This document shows, in pieces, positions 1-10,959 of a stretch of DNA of 64,000 bases; within the stretch, counting starts at the first letter, position 1, and each line of letters begins with the position of its first letter. Under the pieces are notes generated by a model, which saw only the letters and a program-made list of their open reading frames with translations, searched no databases and was not told the origin of the DNA. The stretch is from contig JAUPFV010000001.1 in the NCBI GenBank assembly GCA_036936605.1, forward strand, positions 155,281,187 to 155,345,186. The letters run 5' to 3'. This DNA comes from Limnanthes douglasii subsp. nivea (lineage: Eukaryota; Streptophyta; Magnoliopsida; Brassicales; Limnanthaceae). The position numbers were made by a program, and so were the translations under genes.

Positions 1-22
1 AGATGAAATTTTTGAAATACAA

Positions 23-358
23 GTGAAACAACCTCAAGACTGGAGGTTTCCTCTATTACAATATCTCTCCGATGGTGTTGTGCCTCCGGATAAGTCACAA
101 GCCAGAACATTGAAACACAAAGCTCGTGGTTTCATCATATTGAGAGAAGTGTTGTACAAAAAATCCTATAGTAAACCTCTTCTGCGTTGTTTGGGGGATG
201 ATGAGTCACAAGTGGTCCTCTCCGAATTACATGATGGTGAGGGATCAGCCCATTGTGGGTTTAGAGCTTTAACAAGAAGAGTATTACTCTCCGGATATTA
301 TTGGCCATCAATTATGAAAGATGCTAAGGAATTGGTGAAGAGGTGTGACCCCTGCTAG
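23..358 (+). pseudogene. Ty3/gypsy integrase, N-terminal zinc-binding part (broken)
   Basis: This is the end of RNase H/linker plus the HHCC zinc-binding domain of a retrotransposon integrase. The H-x-G-x-x-G-S-A-H-C-G segment near residues 71-79, the GYYWP motif (residues 91-95) and the final C-x-x-C are typical. The frame ends at a TAG where relatives normally have glutamine directly after the second cysteine. A one-base loss between 359 and 378 then puts the catalytic core in another frame. The ATG at 23 is internal; the true polyprotein starts outside the window. Confidence 0.85.
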
Positions 359-378
359 AGGTACAACATGAAATTCAT

Positions 379-1275
379 GTGCCAGCCATGCCTTTGGAGT
401 CAATTTCTGAGCCCGTCCCTTTTGCTCGATGGGGGTTGGACTTAGTAGGGCCTCTCCCTGTGGCGTCCGGAGGGCGTAAAACTATAATTGTGGCCATTGA
501 CTACTTCTCAAAGTGGATAGAAGCAGCTCCCCTGGCAGGGACAACATCAAAAGCTGTTATAAAATTCATTCTGTCCAACATATGTTGCAGATTTGGTGTC
601 CCACAGAAAATAACAACAGACAATGGGCCACAGTTTGACAATAGAGAAATGGAAAGTTTCTGTGCCTCAAGGGGTATACAGCATTGTTTTTCTTCACCTT
701 TCCACCCAAAAGCCAATGGGCAAGTTGAAGTGGCTAATAGGACTATACTGCCCGGTTTAAGGAAAAATCTGGAAGGGGCTGCTGAGAAGTGGCCTAGTTA
801 TTTACAAGAAGTCTTGTGGGCCTACCGGACAACACCTAGGGCTGCAACACAAGAATCACCCTTCGCCTTGGTCTATGGAATGGATGCAGTAGACCCCATA
901 GAGAAGACACTCCCTTCCTTTCGTGTTCATAACTTCTACGGACACGCTAATGAGATGGCCATCAGGAATCAACTTGATTTGATAGAAGAAAGACGGGTTA
1001 AAGCTCGCCTTAGAGTTGCACACTATCAGGGCTTGATGAGAAGTAGGTTTGCTTCTAAAGTTAAAAGAAGAGATTTCCAACCAGGGGACAAAGTATTAAG
1101 GAAGGTCTTCATACATACTAGAGAAAAGCTCTTCGGAAAGCTGGCCCCAACCTAGGAGGGTCCGTATATTGTGGTTGAAAGAATCAAGCCTGGAACTTAT
1201 TGGTTGGAAGACAAAGATGGCAGGGTTTTAACTCACCCTTGGAATATTGAGCATCTTCGGATGTACTTGGAATAG
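379..1275 (+). pseudogene. Ty3/gypsy integrase, catalytic core and C-terminal part (broken)
   Basis: The open stretch runs to 1155 and shows the rve core fold. Counting from the methionine at 379, the catalytic residues are D21 (GLDLVGPLP), D81 (TTDNGPQF) and E117 (HPKANGQVEVANR), giving the D-35-E spacing of retroviral-type integrases. The region after about residue 210 matches the gypsy integrase C-terminus (GDKVLRKVF, then GKLAPT). A TAG at 1153-1155 replaces the tryptophan normally found in NWEGPY. The frame then continues through the GTYWLED and WNIEHLRMYLE segments to a true stop at 1273-1275. It would insert element DNA into the host genome; here it is inactive. Confidence 0.92.
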
Positions 1276-1764
1276 CACTTGTGTAAATATTTACTTGTTT
1301 GAACTTCCATGTAAATATTTGGGGGCATACTCTTTCCTCCCTGGTGGCACGGGGAGGTTTTAATGAGGTGTCCTGATGGTTGAATAAAATTCGATGCCTT
1401 CTTCAAAATTTTCTAAGTATTTTCCAAGTTCTATCTCTTGTTATACTACCCGGACTGAAATATTTAAGGGCTATTTAAACTCTAGCCAGAGAATTTAAAC
1501 ACTCTCACAATGCAACAACTAAAAACTACTTAAACTCTAGCTATCTAAACTAAAACAAACAATGAAAGAAGATGATGGTTGTGCAAAATAGAAACATTCA
1601 TTCAACAACTTAAAATTGCCTTGGCCTTCCAAGGACTTGTGAATAAGTCAGGGTACAGCACAAAAAAAACATGTCCGAACAATACGGGACACCACAACAA
1701 AAAGAGTGCCTTGGCCTTCCAAGGACTTTAGTTTGAGTAAAAGATAAACCAAGTAAATCATAAA
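1276..1764. other. Spacer between pol and the antisense ORF of copy 1
   Basis: No coding frame is supported here. The stretch holds two copies of a 20-base motif beginning CCTTGGCCTTCC, near 1619 and 1707, about 88 bases apart, and several short TTTAAACTCTAGC-like repeats. This is the variable region 3' of pol in Tat-type elements. Confidence 0.5.
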
Positions 1765-4742
1765 TTAAGATTGAGCCTTTGAAGATGGCTCCCCCTCATC
1801 TGCTTTCTTACCCTTAGAATCGCTCCCCCCTTCGACCACTTTCTTGCCCTTGGGATCATTCTCCTCTTCACCAGGGCTCTCTCCGGTTTTCTCTTCATTA
1901 TCAAATGAAGACCCACTGGAAATTCTATCCTCATCGACCATTGTATAAAATGGAAGGTCATCATCATCCACATAGTACCATAAGTCCCCCAAGGTCCTCT
2001 TCGAGAATTTTTCATGAAAAAGGAGAACCATATCAGACTTTACCCTTTGGATCATTAACTCTTCGCTTTTAATCATTTCCCTGGCATAGGCGTTGATCTT
2101 GGCATTGATTGTTACCTCTTGATCCTTTAACAAAGCATTTTTCTCCTCAGCAGCCTGGGTCACTGCATTTTCTAGAGAAATCTTGTCAGTGGTCAAGTTG
2201 GTGATGACCTTCTCCTTTGCAATAGTTTCTCCCCTTGAGGCCGTAAGATCCTTCTCCATACCGGACAGCTTCTCCTGAAGATCTTTAATGGTTTCTTCTA
2301 GGGTGGCAACTTTTGTGTTGCTTTCATCTTGATTCCTCTTCAGCTCCTCATTTGCTTCCTTAAGCAAATCAGCATTGGTAGTAGCAGTGCGGAGGTCTCC
2401 GGACAGCTTTTCCTTCTCAGACTTGAGGTCTTTGATGGTGTCTGCCTGACTCCGGACTTGCCTCTCCAATGTAAGAACTGGCTGCACATTACTAAGCAAG
2501 GAATGGGCTATGATGTCCTTTTCACTAGAAACCATGAAAGTCTTACCATTGAAATTGACTGTATTGGAGTTGCTTGGAGGAACGTAGGGCCCTACGAATT
2601 CGTCTCTGGGATGCCAAGGAAATACTCACCAAGCCCAGCTAGACCAGTGATGTCCATTCCATCGAGGTTGAGATCTCCCCCTCTACCTCATCAGTATGAA
2701 AGTCCCATGGGATCTCTTTAGCCAGCGTTGGGTCAGAGGGGTCAGTGGGGAAAGAGGGCTCCGGATCCCGGAGAGCGAGCTCGTCTCCCTGGGAAGTCTT
2801 TTTCTTCTTGGCTTCCCGATCAGCGTCTTCACCTACTTGCTTGCGAGTCCTCTTGGGAGCCCTTGGAGGTTTTGGGAGGCCTACTTCCTGCTTTTCGGTC
2901 TCTTGCTCTACCACTTGCAAGAGGGCTGCATCGATTTGAACCTGGGCCGGCCCCTCCGGATCTGTTGGGGCATCCTTCTCAGCATCGCTCGCCACCTTTT
3001 TGCCTTTTCTCCTACCTTTCATTTTACTTGGGGATTTAGCCCGGGCAGGCAGGTAGAGTGTCCCATCTAGTTCGTGGGACCTTCTAAGCACAGTGTCTTC
3101 TGGAGGCTGGGTGGTGAGCTCCTCCCAAGTTAAATCTCTTCGACCTGTGGTGTTCCACAGGTGAGACCTTGCTAGATTTCCAGGGGTGAAGGCCTTGTGG
3201 AATCGATTCTCCCAGTTCTCTACGGCCCAAGCATTGATTTTGCCACAGGTAGTCTGTCCGGCCTTCAAATAATCCCCGAACTGCTTTGGCAGCTCTGTTA
3301 GAACAAAAGAGAAACTGGTTAATTTAAAAATAACTTTAAAAAAAAGAAGAAGAGAGAAACGGACAGAGATTTAAAGTAAGGAACTTACGGTCACTCCTCC
3401 ACCTACTCCTGAGGAGGCTTGGGTTCTCTCCGGCCTTGATCTTCTTGCCATTTTCCCAAGCGCCACTGACGAACATAAATTGACTCCTCCATTTGCTCTC
3501 TGAGTCCAAGAGATCATCAACATCCTTGAGATCGTTCCTCATATTGAAATGGTAGAAGGGGAATTGGTGATGCTTGCAAAGGTTGGCCACTGCTGCGAAC
3601 TCCTCCATAGGAAGTGGGATCCTAGACAACCTAGATGCCATGATACATGACATCAAAGTAAACCAGCCATTGGGGCTCAGCTGGCTCGGGCAGAGCTTGA
3701 CCAGGTGGAAGTATCGTACGATCTCCGGGTCCAGTGGGAACCTGAGTCCCCAATTAAATAACTCCGTAAATAAGACTATTTCATTTCGCTTACAGTCCAT
3801 AGGGGTCTCCGGATCGATGGGAATCCTTATCTTCACATTTTCTGGGATCCCCCACTTTGTGCGCATTCGACCCAGGTCAGAAGTATGGATGAATGCATAC
3901 TTGGACTTCTGCAAGGCCAAGAGGTACTTGAGCTCAACTTTGTGAAAGCACGGCCCCACTTTCCCCTCAAGGCACTCCGGCAGGTCCGGATGCATTAAGT
4001 ACAGATTTTCCTTGCCTTTTTTGGCAGCAGCAGCATTATCGGTCTGTCCGGAGGACTCGGACTCAAAAGGGACTTCTTCAGCAGAATCCTCTATTTTTTC
4101 CTCCATGATTGTTGGGGGAGCATCTGTAGTAGTGGTCCGGGGAGGATTGAAGCTTGGCTCAGCCTGACTTCCGGACTGTTGTCTTTCTGTATTTCTTTGA
4201 CTTCTCACCTCAGGTTGGGGCTCGGAGGCAGAAGTCTCTCTTGGAGGTACCGGGCTGCTGGCCTCCGGACCAGATGGCCTCTCCCGGGGAGCACTAATGG
4301 GCACTCCAGACCCAAAACCACTGGTTTTCGCCCTCGATTTGGAGGGAGTATTCTTGGAGGCTAGTCCCTTAACTAACCGGCTTGGCCTCTTAATAACTAG
4401 TTTCTCCGGAGAGTGATCAGAGTCAGATCCCATAGCTATAAAAGGAGAGGGTTTCCTAATGCTTGTAACAGTGACTCCTAGCTCGACATCAGGTATTGAC
4501 TCTTGGACTGAGGAACCAGAGACAATAGGTGAGAGAGTGGGTTGAAAGATTTTTTTGGGCTTAGTACCTTTGGAGGAGGATGAGCCTCGATCTAATTCTG
4601 TAACAGAGACGAATGGTCTCTCAACTGGTGATGATGGTAGCCCTGCTGCTATTCGTCTCTCCTTCTCGACCTTTTGCGCTTTCTCCAACTCTGAAAGGTT
4701 GAGCCAACCACCTTTGATCAATGCTGTTCTTGCTGTAAACAT
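1765..4742 (-). pseudogene. Spliced antisense ORF of Tat element (Transposase_28-like domain plus coiled coil), copy 1
   Basis: The gene runs opposite to pol. Exon 1 is 4742-3389 and opens with MFTARTALIKG. It has a Ser/Pro-rich stretch, then a domain resembling Pfam 'Putative gypsy type transposon' (Transposase_28): WGIPENVKIRIP, NWGLRFPLDPEIV, SQLSPNGW, FVSGAWENG. An intron at 3388-3295 (GTAAG...CAG, 94 bp, phase 1) joins it to exon 2, 3294-1765. Exon 2 has KAGQTTCGK, a Lys-rich segment, a long coiled coil from about 2500 to 2000 and an acidic tail. Total is about 960 codons. Two small frameshifts, near 2672 (G-run) and 2612, break exon 2; the rest is open. Its role is unknown; a TATA box lies about 100 bp upstream. 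Confidence 0.82.
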
Positions 4743-4841
4743 AAACTGCCAAGGGAATTTGTTGCTTTAGATAGAGAAAGCTCTGAGTAAATTTGCAGAG
4801 TAAGTGTAAAAGAGATGGTAAAATAGTGGAAAATGAGTGTG

Positions 4842-4849
4842 AATTTATA
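4842..4849 (-). promoter_or_regulatory. TATA box of the antisense ORF, copy 1
   Basis: TATAAATT on the minus strand lies about 100 bases before the ATG at 4742. The same sequence sits about 100 bases before the start of the homologous antisense ORF in copy 2 (near 44303-44311). Conservation of position supports a dedicated promoter for the antisense gene. Confidence 0.55.
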
Positions 4850-5092
4850 GTAAAACTGAAAAGAGGAGTTGATTCCTAGGAGAATTCGAGGTGGTGCGAA
4901 ATTCAAGGTGAAAAAACGGCTGGAATGGCCAATCACAGAGCGACACGTGTCCCACTAACTCTGGCAAAAACCGTTTTGAATTCGTAAAGCTAAACCTGTT
5001 CGGGTATACCTATAGTTCTGTCCGGATTGAAAACCACTTCAGACATCAGACTGTTTTTCAGTCCTTTGACAAGAATACTTGCTCAAACACCT

Positions 5093-5103
5093 AAAAAAGG
5101 GGC
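5093..5103 (+). other. Polypurine tract of copy 1
   Basis: The run AAAAAAGGGGC ends four bases before the 3' LTR. The identical run precedes the 3' LTR of copy 2 with the same offset (14 bases from start of tract to LTR). It would prime plus-strand DNA synthesis. Confidence 0.75.
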
Positions 5104-5106
5104 TCC

Positions 5107-5560
5107 TGATGAGTCTGAATTCAACATGCTCCCCGAACAAGGGCAGATCGGTCAAGTCTCTCCGAATACCGGACAGGTTATAGGGACAGGGATCGAACAT
5201 GTCACTTGGACCAGACAGATTTCTGTGAACACTATGAACTTAAAGCAGTTCGAACCATGACAAAAGTACTAAAAAAACCTAAACACTTCTTGACTAAGCT
5301 ACTTGCTCTCCTACTTAAGAGCTCATGGGTCTTTGAACATGACCCGGGTCCATTAAACATGACCCGAAAGCCCATAAGGGCCCAAACATTACACTATAAA
5401 TACCCAACCACGCGCATTAACTATAGGGAATGGGAATTAACTGCTACCAAGCTGCTTAATCATCTCTCTACTCTCTACACCACCGTTAAACACCCATACA
5501 CCACCTTAAAACTCCACTTGAAATTACTAGCCTACCCTCAGGCAGTTATTATCCACACCA
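5107..5560 (+). repeat. 3' LTR of Tat copy 1 (454 bp)
   Basis: It begins TGATGAGTC like the 5' LTR of copy 2 and ends CACACCA. It shares with the copy 2 LTRs the repeated GTCCGAA/CCGGACAGG motifs, the segment ending AAAGCCCATA, the promoter core TATAAATACCCAACCA (TATA at 5395-5402) and the terminal purine/ACC-rich part. The partner 5' LTR is outside the window, so the target duplication (GATAA on this side) cannot be checked. Confidence 0.85.
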
Positions 5561-5629
5561 GATAATACATGAAATTCGCAGCTTGTGATGCGAAGTTTGT
5601 GACACTTCAACTGATTTGTGCTTGTGCAG

Positions 5630-6349
5630 GAAGTATGACAACAAAACCTAGCTATTACAGATCAGGGTTGGTGAACCTTCTGAAGCTACTTAAAGAGATG
5701 CGTATTACCAGGGCCCACATTGAAACTGCAAGAAACACACCCTTCTACACACTTTTGAAAACGGCTTTCGAAATCCGTAATGAGGCAGAGTTGCCAAAGA
5801 AAAAATTCTACTCAATCATTCAATATGTCGTCGAGCAATTCTCTGTTGATAGAGATGCCTTTAAGACTGGCAACAAGTTTGTAAAGATAACTGAAAACGA
5901 TGTGAAGGTCATATTCGGGTTGAGGTATGACAACCAGAAAAAATGGATTGGATATCAAACAATTGGCACCATAGGCTGCGAATCGTGTGACATGCTCATG
6001 TTGGATTTGTTGTCACACAATTCGCAGCCTAAGGTGCGAATTGTATGGAACCAACTGTTGTTGTTTTTGTGTTGATTCCTAACACTAATTATTATAAACA
6101 GATCAAATATTTGTTGGAGAGAGGATTCTACCTAAATCAAAGATAGGGTGGAAGGTGAAAGCTGAAAGAAAAATCCCACAACAAAAACCAAGCACCCTGG
6201 ACTGTGGTATTTTTGTCTGCAAATACGCAAGAGATATTATCCAGCATGGATTTGTGCAGACAAAATACGATGAAGATATGGTCACTGCCTTCAGAGCAGA
6301 AATGTCTTATTACTTTTTAAATGACAAAGACCGCGTCACATATGGCTGA
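5630..6349 (+). pseudogene. Ulp1-like cysteine protease gene of MULE 1 (internally deleted)
   Basis: An acceptor-like TGTGCAG precedes 5630 and a methionine follows at 5635. The first open part, to about 5965, has a segment TPFYTLLKTAFEI ... ITENDVKVIFGL resembling the N-terminal domain (DUF1985-like) found in plant MULE-borne Ulp1 proteins. The second part, about 6110-6349, holds the C-terminal C48 peptidase motif with LDCGIFVCKYA, where the cysteine of DCG is the nucleophile. The central part with the catalytic His and Asp is missing, replaced by a hairpin and short repeats. C48 enzymes cleave SUMO from proteins; this copy cannot. Confidence 0.7.
5969..6034. repeat. 24-bp inverted repeat (hairpin) between Ulp1 parts
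   Basis: Arms 5969-5992 and 6011-6034 are complementary at about 22 of 24 positions around an 18-base loop. Each arm contains one TTCGCA/TGCGAA half site of the MULE 1 repeat family. It falls between the two surviving pieces of the Ulp1-like gene. Confidence 0.75.
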
Positions 6350-6463
6350 TTCGATTTAAAACACTATGTTTTTCCTTGTAAATACATCGATTGTAATTTT
6401 TAGTTTGTTGTGCATACATAAACAAATTACATTTTCAAAAATGTGCATATTCCTTACCAAATA

Positions 6464-6735
6464 GTTCGCATCATAACCTCATATATAAGGGTTGGTTAAT
6501 ATTCGAATAATTCCAACCAAACAATTCGCAGCAAATCCATGGTGTGTCTTAAAACAGCATACTCATCAAACAGTTCGCAGCCTAACCTGATAGATGCTTA
6601 CTTATCAGTAAATAATTCGCAGCCTAACTTATCAGTAAATAGTTCGCAGCATAACCTGATAGATGCTTACTTATCACTAACAAACAGTTCGCAGCAAGCC
6701 CTGGTATACCACATTAAATACAGTTCGCAGCCTGG
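6464..6735. repeat. TTCGCA repeat cluster 1 (MULE 1)
   Basis: Seven TTCGCA[GT]C motifs occur, several followed by CTAACCTGATAGATGCTTACTTATC. An apparent ORF through 6539-6745 is only a translation of these repeats. Confidence 0.75.
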
Positions 6736-6877
6736 TGCAGAATAAAAAATTCAAAATATAAAGTACATAACAAAAAACGTTTTCTCCATTGAGCACACAA
6801 AAAACAATCTAATCAAGTGCATAACCCATTAATTGCTGATTGGACATGGAGTCTATGTAATGATTACCTCATTTCCC

Positions 6878-6885
6878 TATAAATA
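6878..6885 (+). promoter_or_regulatory. TATA box of the small acidic ORF
   Basis: TATAAATA lies 78 bases before the ATG at 6963, a normal plant distance when a short leader is allowed. No coding sequence lies between the two. Confidence 0.5.
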
Positions 6886-6962
6886 CCTTTAGTAACCAGA
6901 GGCTTACAACAAACTCTCTATTTTTTTAAAACACCTCTTGTTCTCTTCGAATTCAAAAAGTC

Positions 6963-7439
6963 ATGTCTTTTTCCACCACCACAACCACCACCTCATTCTC
7001 AAACTCTGGTTCACTTGGTTCTCTGGGTGACTCCTGGTCATCCTTAACCGTTAACTGGAGCGATGAGTTGATCATGTCAGCAGCACCACCAACCAGCCCA
7101 ATATCTGTCTTGGATTTAGACATGTATGACGATGACTACTACTCTGCTGACTCTCAACCAGTGGAAGTTGTTCCACTGGTTGCTGCTGAACCTCAGCCAG
7201 AAGAGGTTCCAATGCTTGCTGCTGCACCTCAGCCAGAAAAGGTGTAACCTCAGACGGCAGATGTTCCAAACAACAAAAGGAAGAGGGAAGACGAAGCTGG
7301 TCCATCAAGGACAAAATTTTTAAGCATGATGGACGTAGATAATGAAGATGAAGAGGAAGTGGAAGAGAAAAAGGCTGATGATCAGCACAAAGAGGAGAAA
7401 GAGGAAAAAGATGGTGAAGAATCCTTTACTGATGACTGA
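6963..7439 (+). pseudogene. Small acidic nuclear-type ORF of MULE 1, one in-frame stop
   Basis: I do not recognise a family. The frame of 158 codons opens with a Ser/Thr-rich stretch (MSFSTTTTTTSFSNSG). It continues with three imperfect repeats around AAEPQPEEVP, then a basic patch (NNKRKRED) that could be a nuclear localisation signal, and ends in a very acidic tail (NEDEEEVEEKKADD). One TAA at codon 95 interrupts it; both sides stay in the same frame. A TATA box 78 bases upstream and a closing TGA support a former gene. A role beside the transposase, as an accessory ORF of the MULE, is inference. Confidence 0.5.
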
Positions 7440-7587
7440 TAGAGTTGGCTTTTGTTTTTTGATTTTTTGGAATGCAACTAACTAACAGTAGTAGCTTGTA
7501 GTGATCTGTGTAAACATTTGTTAGTGTATGAAATATTGTAATCCTATTTTTTGTAATCCAATTTGTTTACAGACTTTCAATCATATA

Positions 7588-8110
7588 AACGATTCGCATC
7601 CAATTACAATTTGCAAATGATTCGCATGTTAACCTGATATATTACTTGTTTCCAACCTTACTGAATTTCATGCAATTCGCAGCCTAACATGCGATTTACA
7701 ACCCACTGAATATCCTGGTATTTTTAGTGGGTTGCAAATCGCAGCTTATCATGTGACAAATATCAGGACTTCTGGTTGTTCTCCATTCGCATCATATCTA
7801 TATACACAAGCAGCCAGGAGTCCTGATATATGTTCTGGTCATAATTCACATCCTATCATGCGAAACGTATGTGAATAATTATTGTCATATGTTATGGGCA
7901 TAATTCGCAGCCAGGAGTCCTGATATTTATTTGAAAAGGTATTACGTTATAGCTCAACACAATTCGCAGCCTCAAATGTTGATAAATGTTTGATATGATT
8001 TTATTAACGATTCGCATCCTGGTGAAATTTCACACAAATCGCATGGAAACCTGATAGATGTTTGCAACAATATATCAACATATTGTACACAATTCGCAAT
8101 ACCGGATGCG
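7588..8110. repeat. TTCGCA repeat cluster 2 (MULE 1)
   Basis: About nine motifs are scattered between the acidic ORF and the 3' end of the transposase. Complete palindromes of the form AATTCGCA(6-8 bases)TGCGAA/T lie near 7675, 7850 (one base off) and 8093. CCTGATATTTG-like words recur between them. Confidence 0.75.
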
Positions 8111-8343
8111 AAATGCTTGCAACTCAAATCACTTAACATTTCTTTACTCTAATAACAGCATTACAAACACAAGAATGTAAAAATATTTAGTTTACTGTAC
8201 TGCAAGCAATAACAGTACTACAAATAAATGTGGCCAACCAGAATTGTCCACAACACGGATTGTCCTTAAACTGGAACATCACAAGTCCTCCGGTTATGGC
8301 TTGATTTCGAACATCGGCCACACCTCAACTGCTTGGTTGAGAT

Positions 8344-10790
8344 TTATCCTCCAGAAGGGATTCGCTTTTTCTTAGGCCTTCTGGAGCGTCTCTTAACATT
8401 CGGAGGAAAAACTTCAACAAAAGAAGGATCGTGAGCGCTGGACCCTTCGCCGAAATCAGTTATAGCTGGTATGCTGAAACAGTAATTTTCCCTGTAATTC
8501 TTAACCGTAAAGAAGGGTTCTATTACAGTCAATGGATCTTAGTCGGTGTATTGTAATGCCGCTAAAGCATGAGGACATGGAAAACACTCTTGTTGCCATG
8601 ATCCGCAAGAACATTTGAAATCTAATACATTAACAACAGCCACAGGATTCGAAAAGACTTCGAACGTGGCGGTAGACGACTTACGTACTACCCAAGTTCG
8701 GCACATGTCAACATTCGGCTTTAGCTTCTTCTCGTACTCGGGAACCAAATTAGTACTCCAGCTGAGACCCTCTTCGTATCTCCGTGAAACTTGAGTCATA
8801 AGAAAGACTCTAATCCAGTTAATAAACTCAATAATTGGTAGGCCGCAATATTTTTTGATCTGATTGTTAAACGATTCAGCTGCAGTAGAAGCCATAGAGT
8901 CGTATCGCTTCCCTTTTACGTAAGCCTGCGCATACTTTTCAGGGGGTAAATTTGCAAGTCACTCATTTTGTCACCACCTTCACATAGAAAAACTGTTAGT
9001 ATATCTTTAATAAGCTCTCGACTGGGAGCATAAGCAAGACGATGGAAGAAACTCAACATCCTTTTTTATAGTCTCTCTTAGTATGTTCCAGTTTGGCTTT
9101 CAAATTCTGCATGAGATGGAAATAACAATAAGCATGATAGTAGTTTGGATACAAGACAGAAACAGCATAACGATACCAGAATGACGGTCTGAAATAAATG
9201 TTATCTGGCGATCCAGCAAATGTGGTTTCAAACACCCCAAAAACCACATCCAATTGTCACAGTCTTCAATGTTAACTAAACCAACATCAACAGGGAATAG
9301 TCCTGGAAAAAGGCAGATCAAATGAACACTACAACGGCACCCAAACGTTTGAAAATTGTACACATTTCGCGTGCTGTCCTGGTACAAGCAATTCGCAGCT
9401 TGTCATGCGAATGGTGTGTGACATTTTAACTGATAATACATGAAATTCGCAGCTTGTCATGCGAATTGTTTGTGACAGTTTCAAATAATACCTAATTCAA
9501 GCTGCGATGTAAGTACAGTTTCAGATAATACCTAATTCGCAGCCTCAAATGCGAAATGCTAAGATCACAACAACAAAACGTTTGCATATATAGAATGCGA
9601 ACTGTTATCAAATAATTCGCATCTTCAAATGCGAAATGTGAAGATTCGAACACTCCTTACTTCGCAGTCTCGGATGCGAATCGCATCAGCATTTTCACAC
9701 AAAAACATCATTCAGATTAACTAGATAAATGTAACTAACTGTTGTTTCCGTCCTTTGCTACATCAGTGAGCAAGGTAACCTTGTACTTGCCATATAAGTG
9801 GGTTCCATCGACAAACAACATTGGATGGCATGAATGAAAACCCCGAAGGGACGAACCAAATGCTACAAAACAGCGCTTGAATCGGTTTCCAGCTGACAAC
9901 TCCAACTGGCAGTCTGAAGTAATATCCCGGCTTTTCAAGCGTTTGAAGTATCCGTTTATTAAACTAAAAGAAATTGAACTATCTCCAAAAACTCCCCTCC
10001 TAGCCTTCTCTAAAGCATTCCATGACATACGGTAAGATGTCAAGACCGTAATCTTGTTTGACAGTCGATTGTATGGTTTTGGCTGTCAACGAACGGCAGG
10101 TCCGTAAAGAATCCTGAATTTCCTCTGCAATCAAATCTGATGTCAAATGTCTGTGCCGCTTATGCTTATGCTTCTGGGAGAAAACAGGACTGCAAGTATG
10201 GTGCGGGACATACTTTTTTATCGTCATCAAGCCGGTGCTTGAATCAATAGATGCATAAAGCCTCCATTTTCACCCGCTTGTGAACTTATTTTCACAATAA
10301 GCAGTGATCTTATTTGCTGTGTTGTGCATGTATTTGAAAGAAAAACCATGCTCTAACACAAACTTGCACAAAGATAACCTCAGACCAGTAGCACCTTCTT
10401 CAAAAGCTTGACCCACTCCTGTAATAGCATCAGCCCAACCAGCAGTAGCAAGTTTTTTTTTCTTTGATCAGAATTAACTAAACCGTTACTACTCTCTCCG
10501 CTAACAAGTTGATTGGGAGATGGTTCTCCCAAAATCAAGCTACGCTCTTTACGCTTTACACCATAATCCTTACCACCAGAGCTCTTATCAACAGAACTTT
10601 TATCACTAGAACCCTTATCGAAGACGTGTTGTTCTATGAGAAAACTAACCCATTTTAAACGCTCCAAATCAAGATATAAAACCAACCCAACAAAATCATT
10701 CTGGTTATTAAAGAAACAATTATTGTGATCCCCGCAGGAGTAGGTAATTAGGTAGTCACCTGTGGCAAGCTCCTCCCATGTGTTCTCCAC
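8344..10790 (-). pseudogene. Mutator-like transposase (MURA, SWIM type), broken
   Basis: The gene reads right to left. From 10790 comes the N-terminal region, then a basic stretch (10230-10000), then the MULE domain with the first catalytic Asp in MLFVDGTHLYGKYK (about 9800). An intron 9739-9303 (GTTAGT...CCAG, 437 bp) joins DGNN to LFPVDVGLVNIED and then ISDRHSGI, which holds the second Asp. The 3' part has YDSMASTAAESFNNQIKK (about 8870) and a SWIM zinc finger, CSCGSWQQECFPCPHALAAL (about 8590), and ends with a Lys/Arg-rich tail at 8344. Small frameshifts near 9050-8900 and a stop near 8535 make it inactive. It would bind and cut the MULE ends. Confidence 0.85.
9392..9685. repeat. TTCGCA repeat cluster 3, inside the transposase intron
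   Basis: Five palindromes lie within the intron, near 9392, 9446, 9537, 9615 and 9661. The first two belong to a unit of about 54 bases that ends GATAATACATGAAATTCGCAG and matches the sequence at 5561-5600. The intron would still splice by its GT and AG ends, so the repeats do not touch coding sequence. Confidence 0.75.
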
Positions 10791-10959
10791 ATAAGCTTGG
10801 ATACTTTAAAAGCTTTCAAAGTCCGTGAAAGGCACAATTGAAGTTTGGTGACCATATTTAAAAATACAAACTCGTGATTTGGACATCTCTTACCCTGGAC
10901 AGAACAAGTTATTAGTTATTAGTTACAAAAACTATGTGCAAATTATTTACTACTGTATC

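Larger units (their letters stand above)
1..5560 (+). mobile_element. Tat-lineage Ty3/gypsy LTR retrotransposon, copy 1 (3' part)
   Basis: The visible order is integrase on the plus strand, a spacer of about 490 bp, a long spliced ORF on the minus strand, a polypurine tract and a 3' LTR. An extra antisense ORF between pol and the 3' LTR is known from Tat-clade Ty3/gypsy elements. Gag, protease, reverse transcriptase and RNase H would lie left of the window. The LTR and the antisense gene are clearly related to those of the element at 39033-45068. The last LTR base is followed directly by MULE sequence: the bases from 5561 recur near 9433 inside the same MULE, so this element jumped into the MULE. 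Pol carries nonsense and frameshift mutations, so this copy is not autonomous. Confidence 0.9.

Noticed and set aside
2696..3070. Plus-strand ORFs opposite the antisense gene (also 3574-3945, 42249-42623)
   Set aside because: They are shadows of the minus-strand antisense ORF, which has the conserved motifs.
6539..6745. 68-codon ORF with NSSQPNLIDAYLS repeats
   Set aside because: It is a translation through the TTCGCAGCCTAACCTGATAGATGC repeats; the protein repeat follows from the DNA repeat and there is no start context or homologue.
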